Source: Loktanella sp. 3ANDIMAR09 (GTDB lineage Bacteria > Pseudomonadota > Alphaproteobacteria > Rhodobacterales > Rhodobacteraceae). Taken from it: a DNA stretch of 64,000 nucleotides. This document shows positions 52,406 to 61,327 of the stretch, in pieces. The notes below the pieces were generated by a model that did no database searches, had not been told where the DNA came from, and saw only the letters and a program-made list of their open reading frames with translations. Every line of letters starts with the position of its first letter. Position 1 is the stretch's first letter. Location: positions 1-64,000 of the forward strand of contig NZ_LJAK01000013.1 in the NCBI RefSeq assembly GCF_001420005.1, given 5' to 3'. Position numbers and translations under genes: made by a program.

Positions 52406-53587
52406 TCAGACCGCGCGCTTCAGCGCCTCGGCCAGATCAGTGCGTTCCCAGCTGAAACCGCCATCGTCCTGGGGCGCACGACCGAAATGGCCGTAGGCCG
52501 CCGTGCGGGCATAGATCGCGCGGTTCAGGCCCAGATGCGTGCGGATCCCCTGCGGGGTCAGGTCCATCACCTGCGGAATGATCCGTTCGATCGCAGCCTC
52601 GTCGACCTCGCCCGTGCCGTGCAGATCGACGTAGATCGACAGCGGTTTCGCGATACCGATGGCATAGGACAATTGCAGGGTGCAGCGCGACGCCATGCCG
52701 GCCGCCACGATGTTTTTCGCCAGATAGCGCGCTGCATAGGCGGCTGAACGGTCAACCTTGGTCGGGTCCTTGCCGGAAAACGCGCCGCCGCCGTGGGGGG
52801 CCGCACCGCCGTAGGTGTCCACGATGATCTTGCGGCCCGTCAGGCCCGCATCGCCGTCGGGTCCGCCGATGACGAATGTGCCGGTGGGGTTCACCCACCA
52901 TTCGGTCGCATCGGTGATGAAACCCTCGGGCAGCGTTTCGCGGATATAGGGTTCCACGATGGCGCGAATGTCGGCCTGGCTTTGCGCCTCGCTCTCGTGC
53001 TGGGTGGACAGCACGATCTGGGTGACCTCGACGGGTTTCCCGTTTGCGTAACGCAGGCTGATCTGGCTCTTGGCGTCGGGACGCAGCAGCGGTTCAGCAC
53101 CGGATTTGCGCACCTCGGCCAGACGGCGCAGGATCGCATGGGCATACTGGATCGGTGCGGGCATCAGATCGGGCGTTTCCGTGCAGGCGTAGCCGAACAT
53201 GATGCCCTGATCGCCGGCACCCTCGTCCTTGCCTTCGGCGCTGTCGACACCTTGGGCGATATGCGCGGACTGGTTGTGCAGCAGGTTCGTGATTTCCACC
53301 GTTTCATGGTGGAACTTGTCCTGCTCGTAGCCGATGTCCTTGATGCAGGCGCGGGCGATCTCGGGCACGCTGTCCTTGAATGTCGCGAGACGCGATTTGT
53401 CGGACAGGCCAACCTCGCCGCCGATGACGACGCGGTTGGTCGTGGCAAAGGTTTCACAGGCAACGCGCGCCTCTGGTTCTTCGGCGAGAAAGGCGTCGAG
53501 GACGGCATCGGAAATGCGGTCGCAGACCTTGTCAGGGTGACCCTCAGAGACGGACTCCGAGGTGAAAATGTAGTCTTGACGTGCCAT
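52406..53587 (-). CDS. metK: S-adenosylmethionine synthetase
   Basis: 393 residues from ATG 53587 in [20 protein letters not shown]; nine codons upstream belong to the riboswitch. MetK forms SAM from ATP and methionine. Motifs: [20 protein letters not shown] (ATP site), [32 protein letters not shown] and [16 protein letters not shown]. Regulation by a SAM/SAH riboswitch in the leader would reduce translation at high SAM. It follows lnt on the minus strand and ends at a bidirectional terminator. Confidence 0.98.
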   Translation of the reverse strand: MARQDYIFTSESVSEGHPDKVCDRISDAVLDAFLAEEPEARVACETFATTNRVVIGGEVGLSDKSRLATFKDSVPEIARACIKDIGYEQDKFHHETVEITNLLHNQSAHIAQGVDSAEGKDEGAGDQGIMFGYACTETPDLMPAPIQYAHAILRRLAEVRKSGAEPLLRPDAKSQISLRYANGKPVEVTQIVLSTQHESEAQSQADIRAIVEPYIRETLPEGFITDATEWWVNPTGTFVIGGPDGDAGLTGRKIIVDTYGGAAPHGGGAFSGKDPTKVDRSAAYAARYLAKNIVAAGMASRCTLQLSYAIGIAKPLSIYVDLHGTGEVDEAAIERIIPQVMDLTPQGIRTHLGLNRAIYARTAAYGHFGRAPQDDGGFSWERTDLAEALKRAV

Positions 53588-53589
53588 GA

Positions 53590-53640
53590 AAGTGCTCCGG
53601 TATGTTGATCCCACCCCGTCAGGAAGCCGTTGGAATGGTG
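53590..53640 (-). promoter_or_regulatory. SAM/SAH riboswitch in the metK leader
   Basis: The minus-strand leader contains CAACGGCTTCCTGACG (about 53617-53632) followed about 20 nt later by GGAGCA (53593-53598), the RBS. Both match the conserved core of the SAM/SAH riboswitch, which lies in front of metK in Rhodobacterales and folds as a pseudoknot that sequesters the ribosome binding site when SAM or SAH binds. The GGAGCA then sits a few bases before the ATG. I matched it from memory of the consensus, not by model search. Confidence 0.85.
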
Positions 53641-53649
53641 AATGGATGC

Positions 53650-53678
53650 GGCCTATGCGCTGGCCCTAAGGGGGTCAA
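53650..53678 (-). promoter_or_regulatory. metK promoter
   Basis: Minus strand: TTGACC (53673-53678), 17-base spacer, TAGGCC (53650-53655). The start predicted near 53643 lies just before the riboswitch. The -35 overlaps the TGA stop of lnt. The -10 is a weak match. Confidence 0.5.
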
Positions 53679-55168
53679 GCGTCAAGATTATGGCGGCGCT
53701 TTGTTGTGATGAGTGTGACCGCAAGACCGAGCAGGACCAACAGCAGCACAGGCCAGTCTCCGGCGCGGGCATAGACCGTGACGGGATCTGCTGGCGGCAG
53801 GGGGGCGTCGATATGTCCCGCCTCGCCCAGCGGCAGCGATGCAAGCACCCTGCCCTGCGCGTCGATCATCGCGCTGATACCCGTGTTGGCCGACCGCACC
53901 ATCGGCAGGCCCTGTTCGATCGCCCGCAGGCGGGCCTGCGCCAGATGCTGTTGCGGTCCCGCCGCACGGCCAAACCAGGCGTCGTTGGTAATCATCACCA
54001 GCAGGCGGGGCCGCGCACCGGGAACCGCCACCTCTTCGGCAAATATGCCCTCGTAGCAGATCAGGGCGCGCGCCGCGCCAATGCCGGGCAGGTCGATCAG
54101 GGATTGGCGCGGCACCCCCTTGGCAAAGCCGCCACCGTCGGACGGGGCCAGCCCGCGCACCCCCATGGATTTGAGCAGATCGCCAAAGGGGACATATTCA
54201 CCAAAGGGCACGAGATGGGATTTATCGTAAATATCCATGACCTGCGCACCGCGCCCCAGCACGATCAGGCTGTTGTAATACTGATCGTCCTGCACCCGGT
54301 TGATACCGGTGATCAAAGGCGCGCCGCGTGCGGCCTCTGACATGATTTCCAGCTCGGGCCAGGCGAAATCCAGCCGGACGGGGATCGCGGTTTCCGGCCA
54401 GACGATCAGGTCCGGCACCGGGTCAACACGGGTCGCAGCCATCATCCGGTCAAAGAACACGGCGTTGCGTGCGGGGTCCCATTTTTCGTCCTGTGGCGCA
54501 TTGGGCTGGACGATGCGCACCAGCGGACCATCCGTTGCAGGTGCGGGGCCCGGTGCCAGCAGTGGCCATGCGCAGGCGGCAACGATGAACGGCACGCCTC
54601 CCCACCAGCGGCGCTGGCTCAGGCAAACAAGGCCCGCCGCCACGGTCAGGATGACCAAGGTCAGCAAATGCGGCCCGCCCAGCGCGGCAAGCTGTGCCAT
54701 CGGCGTCGGGATCAGCGCGTGACCGATCAGGCCCCAGGGAAAACCGGTGAACAGATAGCCGCGCAACGCCTCAGTCAGGGTCAGGCAAAGCACCAGCGCA
54801 GGCAACCGCCCGGCCCCGATCCAGCGTGCGACCGCGACGCCTGCGACCCAGAAAAGCGTCTCGCGCAGGGCCATGAGGCTGACGCCAAAGGGTGCGGCCC
54901 AGCCCCATGTGGCCGCGTCCACCAGAAACGGTTCGATCAACCAGCGCAGCGTGAACCCGAAATAGCCCAGCCCCACGGCCAGCACGGCCGTCAGTGCAAG
55001 TCGCAGTGTCGGGGCGCACGACAGCACCCAGAGGATCGCAGCCCAGCCGATCACCGCGGCAGGCCACAGATCGAACGGCGCATGGGTCAGCGCGGTGAAA
55101 ACACCCAGCCCCGCCAGCGCCCCGAACCGCAAAAGCCCGTGGACGGACCAAAGGCGTGCGCCGGTCAT
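53675..55168 (-). CDS. lnt: Apolipoprotein N-acyltransferase
   Basis: 497 residues with about seven or eight membrane helices (about 10-200 and 475-492) around a periplasmic nitrilase domain (about 215-460). The catalytic triad is Glu in LIVWPETAIPVR (near 262), Lys in DKSHLVPFGEYVPFGD (near 325) and Cys in ALICYEGIFAEE (near 380). Lnt adds the third acyl chain to lipoprotein N-terminal Cys. The window contains several lipoproteins that would be its clients. It lies six bases downstream of corC, in the phoH-ybeY-corC-lnt run. Confidence 0.96.
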   Translation of the reverse strand: MTGARLWSVHGLLRFGALAGLGVFTALTHAPFDLWPAAVIGWAAILWVLSCAPTLRLALTAVLAVGLGYFGFTLRWLIEPFLVDAATWGWAAPFGVSLMALRETLFWVAGVAVARWIGAGRLPALVLCLTLTEALRGYLFTGFPWGLIGHALIPTPMAQLAALGGPHLLTLVILTVAAGLVCLSQRRWWGGVPFIVAACAWPLLAPGPAPATDGPLVRIVQPNAPQDEKWDPARNAVFFDRMMAATRVDPVPDLIVWPETAIPVRLDFAWPELEIMSEAARGAPLITGINRVQDDQYYNSLIVLGRGAQVMDIYDKSHLVPFGEYVPFGDLLKSMGVRGLAPSDGGGFAKGVPRQSLIDLPGIGAARALICYEGIFAEEVAVPGARPRLLVMITNDAWFGRAAGPQQHLAQARLRAIEQGLPMVRSANTGISAMIDAQGRVLASLPLGEAGHIDAPLPPADPVTVYARAGDWPVLLLVLLGLAVTLITTKRRHNLDA

Positions 55169-55174
55169 GGCGGA

Positions 55175-56050
55175 TCAGTCCTTGGGCATCCGCACACGCA
55201 GGCGCTTGATGCGGCGCGGATCGGCGTCGACCACCTCGAATTCGGGACCGTCAGGATGCTGGATGACCTCGCCGCGCACGGGGACATGACCGGTCAGCAT
55301 GAAGACCAGACCGCCAAGGCTGTCGATTTCCTCTTCGTCGATCTCTTCGTGTTCGGTCAGGTTCATGCCGATTTCGGCTTCGAATTCCTCGAGCCCGGTT
55401 TTCGCCTGCACGAGGTAGACACCCGGTGCCTCTTCGGTCCAGCTTTCGGCCTCGTCGACGTCGTGTTCGTCCTCGATCGCACCGACGACCTGTTCGATCA
55501 GATCCTCGATCGTCACCAGACCATCCGTGCCGCCGTATTCGTCGATCACCAGCGCCATATGGATGCGTTCGGTCTGCATTTTCGCAAGCAGGATGCCCAG
55601 ATGCATCGACGGCGGCACATAGAGAAGCGGACGCAGCAAGGCGCGCAGATCGAATGCGGACGCTTCACCATTGAAACCATATTGCAGGGCAAAATCCTTG
55701 AGGTTCACAAACCCCATCGGTGTATCCAGCGTGCCGTCGAACACAGGCAGGCGCGTCAGACCGCTTTGGCGGAACACCTCGACCAGTTCATCCTTGGACG
55801 TGGTGACGGGCGTGGCCTTGATGTCGGCCTTGGGCACGGCGACGTCCTCGACCTTGAGCCTGCGCAAGTTGAGCATCCCCAGCATCGGTGCTGCGGCCCC
55901 GGTGGCCCGCAGGTTTTCCGGGGTCAGGTCGCTGGTGTCATCGTTCGGGCTGAGAGCCTCGAACAGGCGTGCAAAAAATCCGCGACTGGCGTCGTCGCTC
56001 TGGTCATCGCGGTCGGCATGACTGCCAGACCTGTCATCGTTGTCGTTCAT
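55175..56050 (-). CDS. corC: Hemolysin-family / CorC-type CBS protein
   Basis: 291 residues, without membrane helices. After a polar N-terminus (about 1-40) the CBS pair spans about 60-200 (LRRLKVEDVAVPKADIKATP; MALVIDEYGGTDGLVTIEDL) and the CorC_HlyC domain about 210-285. The latter contains the characteristic YGGTDGLVTIEDLIEQVVG. This corresponds to the short CorC/YbeX proteins tied to magnesium/cobalt efflux and, in the ybe operon, ribosome maturation under heat. It overlaps ybeY by four bases. Confidence 0.9.
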   Translation of the reverse strand: MNDNDDRSGSHADRDDQSDDASRGFFARLFEALSPNDDTSDLTPENLRATGAAAPMLGMLNLRRLKVEDVAVPKADIKATPVTTSKDELVEVFRQSGLTRLPVFDGTLDTPMGFVNLKDFALQYGFNGEASAFDLRALLRPLLYVPPSMHLGILLAKMQTERIHMALVIDEYGGTDGLVTIEDLIEQVVGAIEDEHDVDEAESWTEEAPGVYLVQAKTGLEEFEAEIGMNLTEHEEIDEEEIDSLGGLVFMLTGHVPVRGEVIQHPDGPEFEVVDADPRRIKRLRVRMPKD

Positions 56051-56571
56051 TGGCCCTCTGCCTGATCCCGCCCCGTGGCGTCATCGCTATATGGGTCTGC
56101 ATGCCCCATGGATACAAGTATCTGCGACTCGAGTCCTTGCATCAAGTCCGCATCCGCGTCGCGTTCGTGGTCGAACCCCAGCAGATGCAGCGTGGCATGG
56201 ACCAGCAGATGGGTGGCATGTGCAGTGATGGTTTTACCTGCCGCCGCAGCCTCGCGGGCGCAGGTATCATAGGCGATGGCGATGTCACCCAGCTCGGGGT
56301 CCACCGGATCGGGCGGCAGCGGCATTTCGCCGTCGATCCCCGCAGCGCGTTCATCCGATGGCCAGGACAGCACGTTGGTCGGCGCAGGCTTGCCCCGGAA
56401 ATCGGCGTTCAGGGCCGCGATGCGGGCGTCATCGCACCCCAGCAGGCTGATGTCCCATTGCGCGGGGTCCAGCCCCAGCTCGGCCAGGGCTGCCGCCGTT
56501 GCGGCCTCGGCCAGTGCCGCAAGGTCCAGCGCATCCCAGCGTGGGTCCTCTGTATTGAGGTCGACCGTCAC
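56047..56571 (-). CDS. ybeY: Endoribonuclease YbeY
   Basis: 174 residues. YbeY processes the 3' end of 16S rRNA and helps quality control of ribosomes. The zinc motif HATLHLLGFDHERDADA (three His, near 128-143) is the family signature; NADFRGKPAPTNVLSWPSDE (near 70-88) is also conserved. It overlaps corC by four bases and is four bases downstream of phoH, as is typical. Confidence 0.96.
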   Translation of the reverse strand: MTVDLNTEDPRWDALDLAALAEAATAAALAELGLDPAQWDISLLGCDDARIAALNADFRGKPAPTNVLSWPSDERAAGIDGEMPLPPDPVDPELGDIAIAYDTCAREAAAAGKTITAHATHLLVHATLHLLGFDHERDADADLMQGLESQILVSMGHADPYSDDATGRDQAEGQ

Positions 56572-56575
56572 GGCA

Positions 56576-57580
56576 TCACCCTTTTGCAGCGTCCTCGGCC
56601 TCGTAGGCCTCGATGATGGCGGCGACCAGCGGGTGACGCACCACGTCCTTGGACGTAAAATAGTTAAAGCTGATCTTGGGGATGTTTTTCAGCAGGCGTT
56701 CTGCGTCCCACAGACCCGAACTGACGCCGCGCGGCAGGTCGATCTGGGTGCGGTCACCGGTGATGGTCATGCGCGACCCCTCGCCCAGACGGGTCAGAAA
56801 CATTTTCATCTGCATCGACGTGGCGTTCTGCGCCTCGTCCAGAACGACGGCTGCACGGGCCAGCGTGCGCCCCCGCATAAAGGCCAGCGGCGCGATCTCG
56901 ATCCGCTTTTCTTCGATCAGTTTGGCGACTTGCTTGGCCGGGAAAAAGTCGTTCAGCGCATCATAGAGGGGCTGCATGTAGGGATCGACCTTGTCCTTCA
57001 TGTCGCCGGGCAGATAGCCCAGTTTTTCGCCCGCTTCGACGGCGGGGCGTGACAGGATGATCTTGTCCACGTTGCCGCTGATGAAATGGTTCACCGCGAC
57101 AGCCACGGCCAGATAGGTCTTGCCCGTGCCCGCAGGGCCGATGCCGAACGACAGTTCGTTTTCGAACAGCGACCGCACATAGGCCTTTTGCGCCTCGGTG
57201 CGGGGTTCGACCAGTTTCTTGCGCGTCTTGATTTCCACGCGGTCCGCTGGCGTCCCTTTGAACATTTCCTTTTGGTCACCGGGTTCGGGCGGGCCGGGAT
57301 CAATGCCCAGCCGCATCGCGCTGGTCACATCCCCCGGTTCCAGACTGCGACCGGACTCGAGCCGTTCATAAAGGCCGATCAGCACCTTGCGGGCGTTCTG
57401 ACGCGCATCCTCGTCGCCCATCACCTCGAGCTGGTTGCCACGGCGCAGGATCTGCACGCCCAGCGTGCTTTCGATTGCGGCGAGGTTGCTGTCGTATTCG
57501 CCGCACAGGTCGATCAGCAGAAAGTTGTCGGGGAATTCCAGCGGTGCGTCTGGTGCTGCGGTCAGGGTGCTATCGGGCAA
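56576..57580 (-). CDS. phoH: PhoH family ATPase (YbeZ)
   Basis: 334 residues. Walker A is GPAGTGKTYLAVAVAVNHF near residue 152; Walker B is AAVVLDEAQNATSMQMKMFL near 252. A KH-like N-terminal domain spans about 20-100 (EYDSNLAAIESTLGVQILRR). It is a P-loop NTPase partner of YbeY in RNA metabolism. It heads the phoH-ybeY-corC-lnt set, with tight spacing. Confidence 0.95.
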   Translation of the reverse strand: MPDSTLTAAPDAPLEFPDNFLLIDLCGEYDSNLAAIESTLGVQILRRGNQLEVMGDEDARQNARKVLIGLYERLESGRSLEPGDVTSAMRLGIDPGPPEPGDQKEMFKGTPADRVEIKTRKKLVEPRTEAQKAYVRSLFENELSFGIGPAGTGKTYLAVAVAVNHFISGNVDKIILSRPAVEAGEKLGYLPGDMKDKVDPYMQPLYDALNDFFPAKQVAKLIEEKRIEIAPLAFMRGRTLARAAVVLDEAQNATSMQMKMFLTRLGEGSRMTITGDRTQIDLPRGVSSGLWDAERLLKNIPKISFNYFTSKDVVRHPLVAAIIEAYEAEDAAKG

Positions 57581-57674
57581 TCAAGCCTCCGGTGTTCAAG
57601 CGTGTCCTATGATGGTGGCCGCCGCGTGTGACAAGTTCAAGTCACGAGATGCAAACGAGCGCAATTGACGCAAA

Positions 57675-57710
57675 GAAAAAAGGCCGCAGATGGGATCTGC
57701 GACCTTTTTG
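57675..57710 (-). terminator. Terminator of the lipoprotein/OmpA pair
   Basis: Minus strand: AAAAAGGTCGCAGAT pairs with ATCTGCGGCCTTTTT around a three-base loop, with one mismatch, and a T run follows. It lies five bases beyond the 57715 gene stop. Confidence 0.9.
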
Positions 57711-57714
57711 GTCA

Positions 57715-58047
57715 TTAGCGAAAGTTGCTTGCGCGAACCGGATCCGGGATTGCGCCACCGGACTTGAACGGTCCCACCGCCGTAGATGGCGGGGCAACAC
57801 CGGAACAGACCGGGCGTCCGTCGGGGGTCATACGTTCCGACAAATACCCTTCGACGCCGTCATCGATGATCCAGTGGTCGCAGCCGTTCGGATCGACCCA
57901 GATGCCGGCAACCAGTGTCGACAGGTGTTTGGAGTCGATGCCACGGTCGACGCTCTTGTCACCGGGTGTTGCCGCCAGATCGAGGTCGGCGCAGGCCGTC
58001 AGCGCCGCACCAGCGAGGATCAGGCCAATCAGTTTCATGCTCTTCAT
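57715..58047 (-). CDS. Small lipoprotein with a GC-HW-DDG module
   Basis: 110 residues from ATG 58047, best spaced from AGGGGA (two other ATGs are near). Lipobox LTAC (Cys near 19). The centre (about 48-82) reads IWVDPNGCDHWIIDDG, VEGYLS and DGRPVC. The same 33-residue module occurs in the OmpA protein just upstream: 22 of 33 positions are identical. Two Cys probably form a disulfide in the periplasm. No known family comes to mind. It is 12 bp downstream of the OmpA gene, clearly one operon. Confidence 0.78.
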   Translation of the reverse strand: MKSMKLIGLILAGAALTACADLDLAATPGDKSVDRGIDSKHLSTLVAGIWVDPNGCDHWIIDDGVEGYLSERMTPDGRPVCSGVAPPSTAVGPFKSGGAIPDPVRASNFR

Positions 58048-58059
58048 GTCCATTCCCCT

Positions 58060-58611
58060 TTAGCGGATGCAGTAAATTTCGACGCGGCGGTTTTGCTGCA
58101 TGCCAGCGTGGGTGTCGTTCGTGGCGCGCGGCTGACGTTCGCCGAAACCCTTGACGTCGACGACGCGTGCACCCAGGCCCTGCGCCACGGAAGCAACCGC
58201 GCCGGCGCGGTTGTTGGACAGGCGGATGTTGTATTCATCTGACGCGCGGCTGTCGGTGTGACCGTAGATCATGAAACCGAATGCATTGGCCGTGCGAAAG
58301 AATTCCTCGAGCTGGGCACGGGCATGTGCCGTGATGTGCCAGCGGTCGGTTGCGAACAGCGTGTCCGTCGGGATCACGCCGCAGATTTCAGACCGGTGAC
58401 AGACCGGACGTCCGTCACGCGTGCGATGCGGTGACATGTAACCTTCTGCGCCGTCATCCATGGCCCAGTGTTCGCACCCGTCGGGGTCGATCCAGATCGT
58501 GGGCTGATAAATCTCGCCGCGCTGCTGGGCGGCAGCACTGCTGCCGATCATGGTCGCCGCCAATGCGGCAGCCATCCCGACCTTCAGAATTTCGTTAAAT
58601 TTGAATGCCAC
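58060..58611 (-). CDS. OmpA-family protein with an N-terminal GC-HW-DDG module
   Basis: 183 residues. Signal peptide about 1-28 (ending AAA). The module IWIDPDGCEHWAMDDGAEGY then DGRPVC lies at about 40-72. An OmpA_C domain fills about 78-183: FMIYGHTDSRASDEYNIRLS, NNRAGAVASVAQGLG, GFGERQPRATNDTHAG and QNRRVEIYCIR, including the residues that bind diaminopimelate in peptidoglycan. There is no beta-barrel, so it is a free or membrane-docked periplasmic peptidoglycan binder. It is the first gene of the pair with the lipoprotein. Confidence 0.88.
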   Translation of the reverse strand: MAFKFNEILKVGMAAALAATMIGSSAAAQQRGEIYQPTIWIDPDGCEHWAMDDGAEGYMSPHRTRDGRPVCHRSEICGVIPTDTLFATDRWHITAHARAQLEEFFRTANAFGFMIYGHTDSRASDEYNIRLSNNRAGAVASVAQGLGARVVDVKGFGERQPRATNDTHAGMQQNRRVEIYCIR

Positions 58612-58798
58612 GTCGGAATCCCCTCAAAAATCGCCACCCACAACCAAATGTAGGACAAGGCAGCATTAACACATAATCGCCACGATTCTAGCAAGTATGG
58701 TGAGTTCGCCAAGCATTTTTTCCACATATTGTGTCGCAAACGGCAACAATGGTGGAGTTTTGTGCAGATTTGAGATAGTTCAGGCGGGACGTGTGGTG

Positions 58799-60109
58799 TC
58801 AGTCCACCAGCACGCCCCCCAAGGAATTCGGACCAGCCGTTTCGATCCTGACTCGGCGAACCTGACCGATGGCCGTCTCTGGCGCATCCGCATAGACCGC
58901 ATGCAGATAGTCGGATTTGCCGATCAGCTGACCGTCGATGCGGCCTTTCTTTTCGAACAGAACCCCCACCTCGCGGCCAACCATGGTGTTTTGGATCGCG
59001 CGTTGCTGTTCGGTCAGCAGCGCCTGAAGCCGTTGCAGGCGGTCGTTCATCACGTCCTCTGGCAGTTGCGGTTTTTCGGCCGCCGGCGTGCCCGGACGGG
59101 TGGAATATTTGAACGAATAGGCCTGCCCGTAGTTCACGGTCCGGATCAGGTCCATCGTCGCCTCGAAATCGTCTTCGGTCTCGCCGGGGAAACCGACGAT
59201 GAAATCACCCGACAACAGGATGTCGGGGCGCGCGGCACGGATGCGCTCGATCAGGCGGATATAGCCCTGGGCCGTGTGCTTGCGGTTCATCGCCTTGAGG
59301 ATCCGGTCCGACCCGGACTGCACCGGCAGGTGCAGATAGGGCATCAGCTTGGCGCATTCCCCGTGGGCGGCGATCAGGGCGTCGTCCATGTCATTGGGAT
59401 GGCTGGTGGTGAACCTGATGCGTTCCAGCCCGTCGATTTCGGCCAGATCCCAGATCAACCCCGCCAGACCGCCGTCATGGCCGTGATAGGCATTCACGTT
59501 CTGACCCAGCAACGTCAGTTCGGCCACACCGGAATCGACCAGTTCGCGTGCCTCCTGGATGACGCGGGACGCGGGGCGGCTGACCTCTGCGCCGCGGGTA
59601 TAGGGCACCACGCAGAAGGCGCAGAATTTGTCGCAGCCTTCTTGTACGGTCAGGAACGCGGACGGGGCGCGCTTTGCCTTGCTGCGCGATTTCAGCGTGT
59701 CGAATTTGTCGTCATCGGGAAAATCGGTGTCCAGCGCGCGCTGACCACTGCGGACCGCGTCGTCCATCGCAGGCAGGCGGTGATAGCTTTGCGGCCCGAC
59801 GACCAGATCTACGACCGGTGCGCGGCGCATGATCTCTTCGCCCTCGGCCTGTGCCACGCAGCCTGCCACCCCGATTTTCAGATCCGGGTTCGCATCCTTG
59901 AGAGGCCGCAGGCGGCCCAGTTCGGAATACACCTTTTCCGCCGCCTTTTCGCGAATGTGGCAGGTGTTCAGCAGGATCATGTCCGCATCTTCGGGGGTGT
60001 CGGTCGTGACATAGCCCTGCCCGCCCAGCTGTTCGGCCATGCGTTCGCTGTCATAGACGTTCATCTGACAGCCGTAGGTTTTCACAAAAAGCTTGCGGGG
60101 TGCGGACAT
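58799..60109 (-). CDS. miaB: tRNA-2-methylthio-N6-dimethylallyladenosine synthase
   Basis: 436 residues from the ATG at 60109 ([20 protein letters not shown]); longer upstream frame is not family-like. MiaB is a radical-SAM methylthiotransferase acting on i6A37 of tRNA. Three N-terminal Cys (YGCQMN, NTCHIRE, GCVAQAE) bind one Fe-S cluster; [17 protein letters not shown] near 147-165 is the CxxxCxxC radical-SAM site, and a TRAM domain ends the chain (about 365-430). It is divergent from the glycosyltransferase-like gene. Confidence 0.97.
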   Translation of the reverse strand: MSAPRKLFVKTYGCQMNVYDSERMAEQLGGQGYVTTDTPEDADMILLNTCHIREKAAEKVYSELGRLRPLKDANPDLKIGVAGCVAQAEGEEIMRRAPVVDLVVGPQSYHRLPAMDDAVRSGQRALDTDFPDDDKFDTLKSRSKAKRAPSAFLTVQEGCDKFCAFCVVPYTRGAEVSRPASRVIQEARELVDSGVAELTLLGQNVNAYHGHDGGLAGLIWDLAEIDGLERIRFTTSHPNDMDDALIAAHGECAKLMPYLHLPVQSGSDRILKAMNRKHTAQGYIRLIERIRAARPDILLSGDFIVGFPGETEDDFEATMDLIRTVNYGQAYSFKYSTRPGTPAAEKPQLPEDVMNDRLQRLQALLTEQQRAIQNTMVGREVGVLFEKKGRIDGQLIGKSDYLHAVYADAPETAIGQVRRVRIETAGPNSLGGVLVD

Positions 60110-60219
60110 CGGGTTCACTCGCTTGCAGGGGTCGGGGCGCACGATCCCTAACGCCTGCTGCTGTGTCTTGCAATGCGGTGCAAATTCACCGAGTCTGCGC
60201 CCAGTCCCAAAAGACCGTG

Positions 60220-61092
60220 ATGCCAGCCATGATTTATGACAGCCTGTCCGCCTTTCTGACCGCCAGCAAGGGCGGCCTCGGCAAGGGACCGATCGCGCTG
60301 ATCCTGCTGGAGGACGACACAGAGGTCGACAGCACCCTGCGCCACCATCTGGAATGCGGGTTCCGCAAGGTCGTGGCATTCGGCATGCCCGATATCGTGG
60401 TGGCCGAAGATGTGGCCGACAAGGTAACGCGCGTGCACATGGACGTGCTTGCCAAAGGGGCCCTTGAAACCATCGTCAACGCGGTGATCGGCATCGCGGA
60501 CGGGGCATGGATTTTCTACTGCTACAATGCGGAATACCTGTTTTTCCCGTTCTGCGAGACACGCAGCGTCGGCGAGATGATCGCCTTTTCGCTGGAGGAA
60601 CGCCGCCACACGATCCTGACCTTTGTCGTGGATATCTACGCCGACGATCTGACCGCGCACCCCGATGCCGTCAGCATGGAAAATGCCCATCTGGATCGGT
60701 CCGGCTATTATGCGCTGGCGCGACAGGATGCGTGGAACAACGACATCGACCGCCAATACGATTTTTACGGCGGCCTGCGCTGGAGGTTCGAGGAACATGT
60801 GCCCAAGCCGCGTCGCCGGATCGACCGCACATCGCTGTTCATGGCGAAAAGAGGTCTGGCGCTGCGGGACGATCACACCACGAACGACCCCGAATACAAC
60901 ACCTATGCCTGCCCCTGGCACAACAGCCTGACCGCGACGGTGGTGTCGTTCCGCACGGCCAAGGCATTGGTCCGCAATCCGGGATCCGCCCCGCATATCC
61001 AGACCTTTCGCTGGCACAACTCTGCCCCGTTCAAATGGCATTCCCAGCAGTTGCTTGAACTGGGGCTGATGGAACCGGGGCAATGGTTCTGA
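60220..61092 (+). CDS. Glycosyltransferase-like protein of unknown role
   Basis: 290 residues if started at ATG 60220 (60229 is also possible; no strong ribosome site). Features: [20 protein letters not shown] near 20-40, [20 protein letters not shown] near 103-122, [20 protein letters not shown] near 160-180, [35 protein letters not shown] and the C-terminus [19 protein letters not shown] recall close homologues across Roseobacters sometimes labelled glycosyltransferase family 2; a nucleotide-sugar site is not obvious to me. It sits alone between miaB and the thiamine leader. Confidence 0.7.
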   Translation: MPAMIYDSLSAFLTASKGGLGKGPIALILLEDDTEVDSTLRHHLECGFRKVVAFGMPDIVVAEDVADKVTRVHMDVLAKGALETIVNAVIGIADGAWIFYCYNAEYLFFPFCETRSVGEMIAFSLEERRHTILTFVVDIYADDLTAHPDAVSMENAHLDRSGYYALARQDAWNNDIDRQYDFYGGLRWRFEEHVPKPRRRIDRTSLFMAKRGLALRDDHTTNDPEYNTYACPWHNSLTATVVSFRTAKALVRNPGSAPHIQTFRWHNSAPFKWHSQQLLELGLMEPGQWF

Positions 61093-61163
61093 CCGGCTGA
61101 CAGCCCCCACAACAGCCATCAGCGATATTCTGACGCGCCTGCGTGATGCGGGGCGGCACCGCG

Positions 61164-61192
61164 TTGACATGCCGATCGAACTGCGCAAACGT
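61164..61192 (+). promoter_or_regulatory. Possible promoter of the thi operon
   Basis: TTGACA (61164-61169) is a perfect -35; 17 bases on, AAACGT (61187-61192) is a weak -10. A start at about 61198 would fall close to or slightly inside the first base pairs of the riboswitch, so the -10 may be placed a little differently. Confidence 0.4.
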
Positions 61193-61193
61193 C

Positions 61194-61272
61194 CGACCAC
61201 GCCAGGGGCGCCGCAAGGCTGAGATGCACCCTTTGAACCTGAACCAGATAATGCTGGCGGAGGGAGGTCGTG
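61194..61272 (+). promoter_or_regulatory. TPP riboswitch (THI element)
   Basis: The conserved core is CTGAGATGCACCCTTTGAAC, followed by CCTGAACCAGATAATGCTGG and AGGGA. A GACC/GGTC helix (61195-61198 with 61266-61269) closes the element. It binds thiamine pyrophosphate. Located about 55 bases before thiM, with a hairpin over the ribosome site in between. It should lower expression of thiM-thiE-thiD when TPP is ample. Confidence 0.95.
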
Positions 61273-61295
61273 ACCGAACCACGGGGTTCGGCCCG

Positions 61296-61325
61296 TCTCT
61301 TTGTCCGTCCGCAGACGGAGAGACC
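61296..61325 (+). promoter_or_regulatory. Hairpin covering the thiM ribosome binding site
   Basis: TCCGTC-CGCA-GACGGA with outer GTCTC/GAGAC forms a stem between the TPP element and the thiM ATG at 61328. The 3' arm contains GGAGAG, the likely Shine-Dalgarno, so closing it would block translation. No T run follows, arguing against a terminator. Confidence 0.6.
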
Positions 61326-61327
61326 GA

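Noticed and set aside
54668-56065. 465-codon plus frame antisense to lnt and corC
   Set aside because: Shadow of two genes with full motif support.
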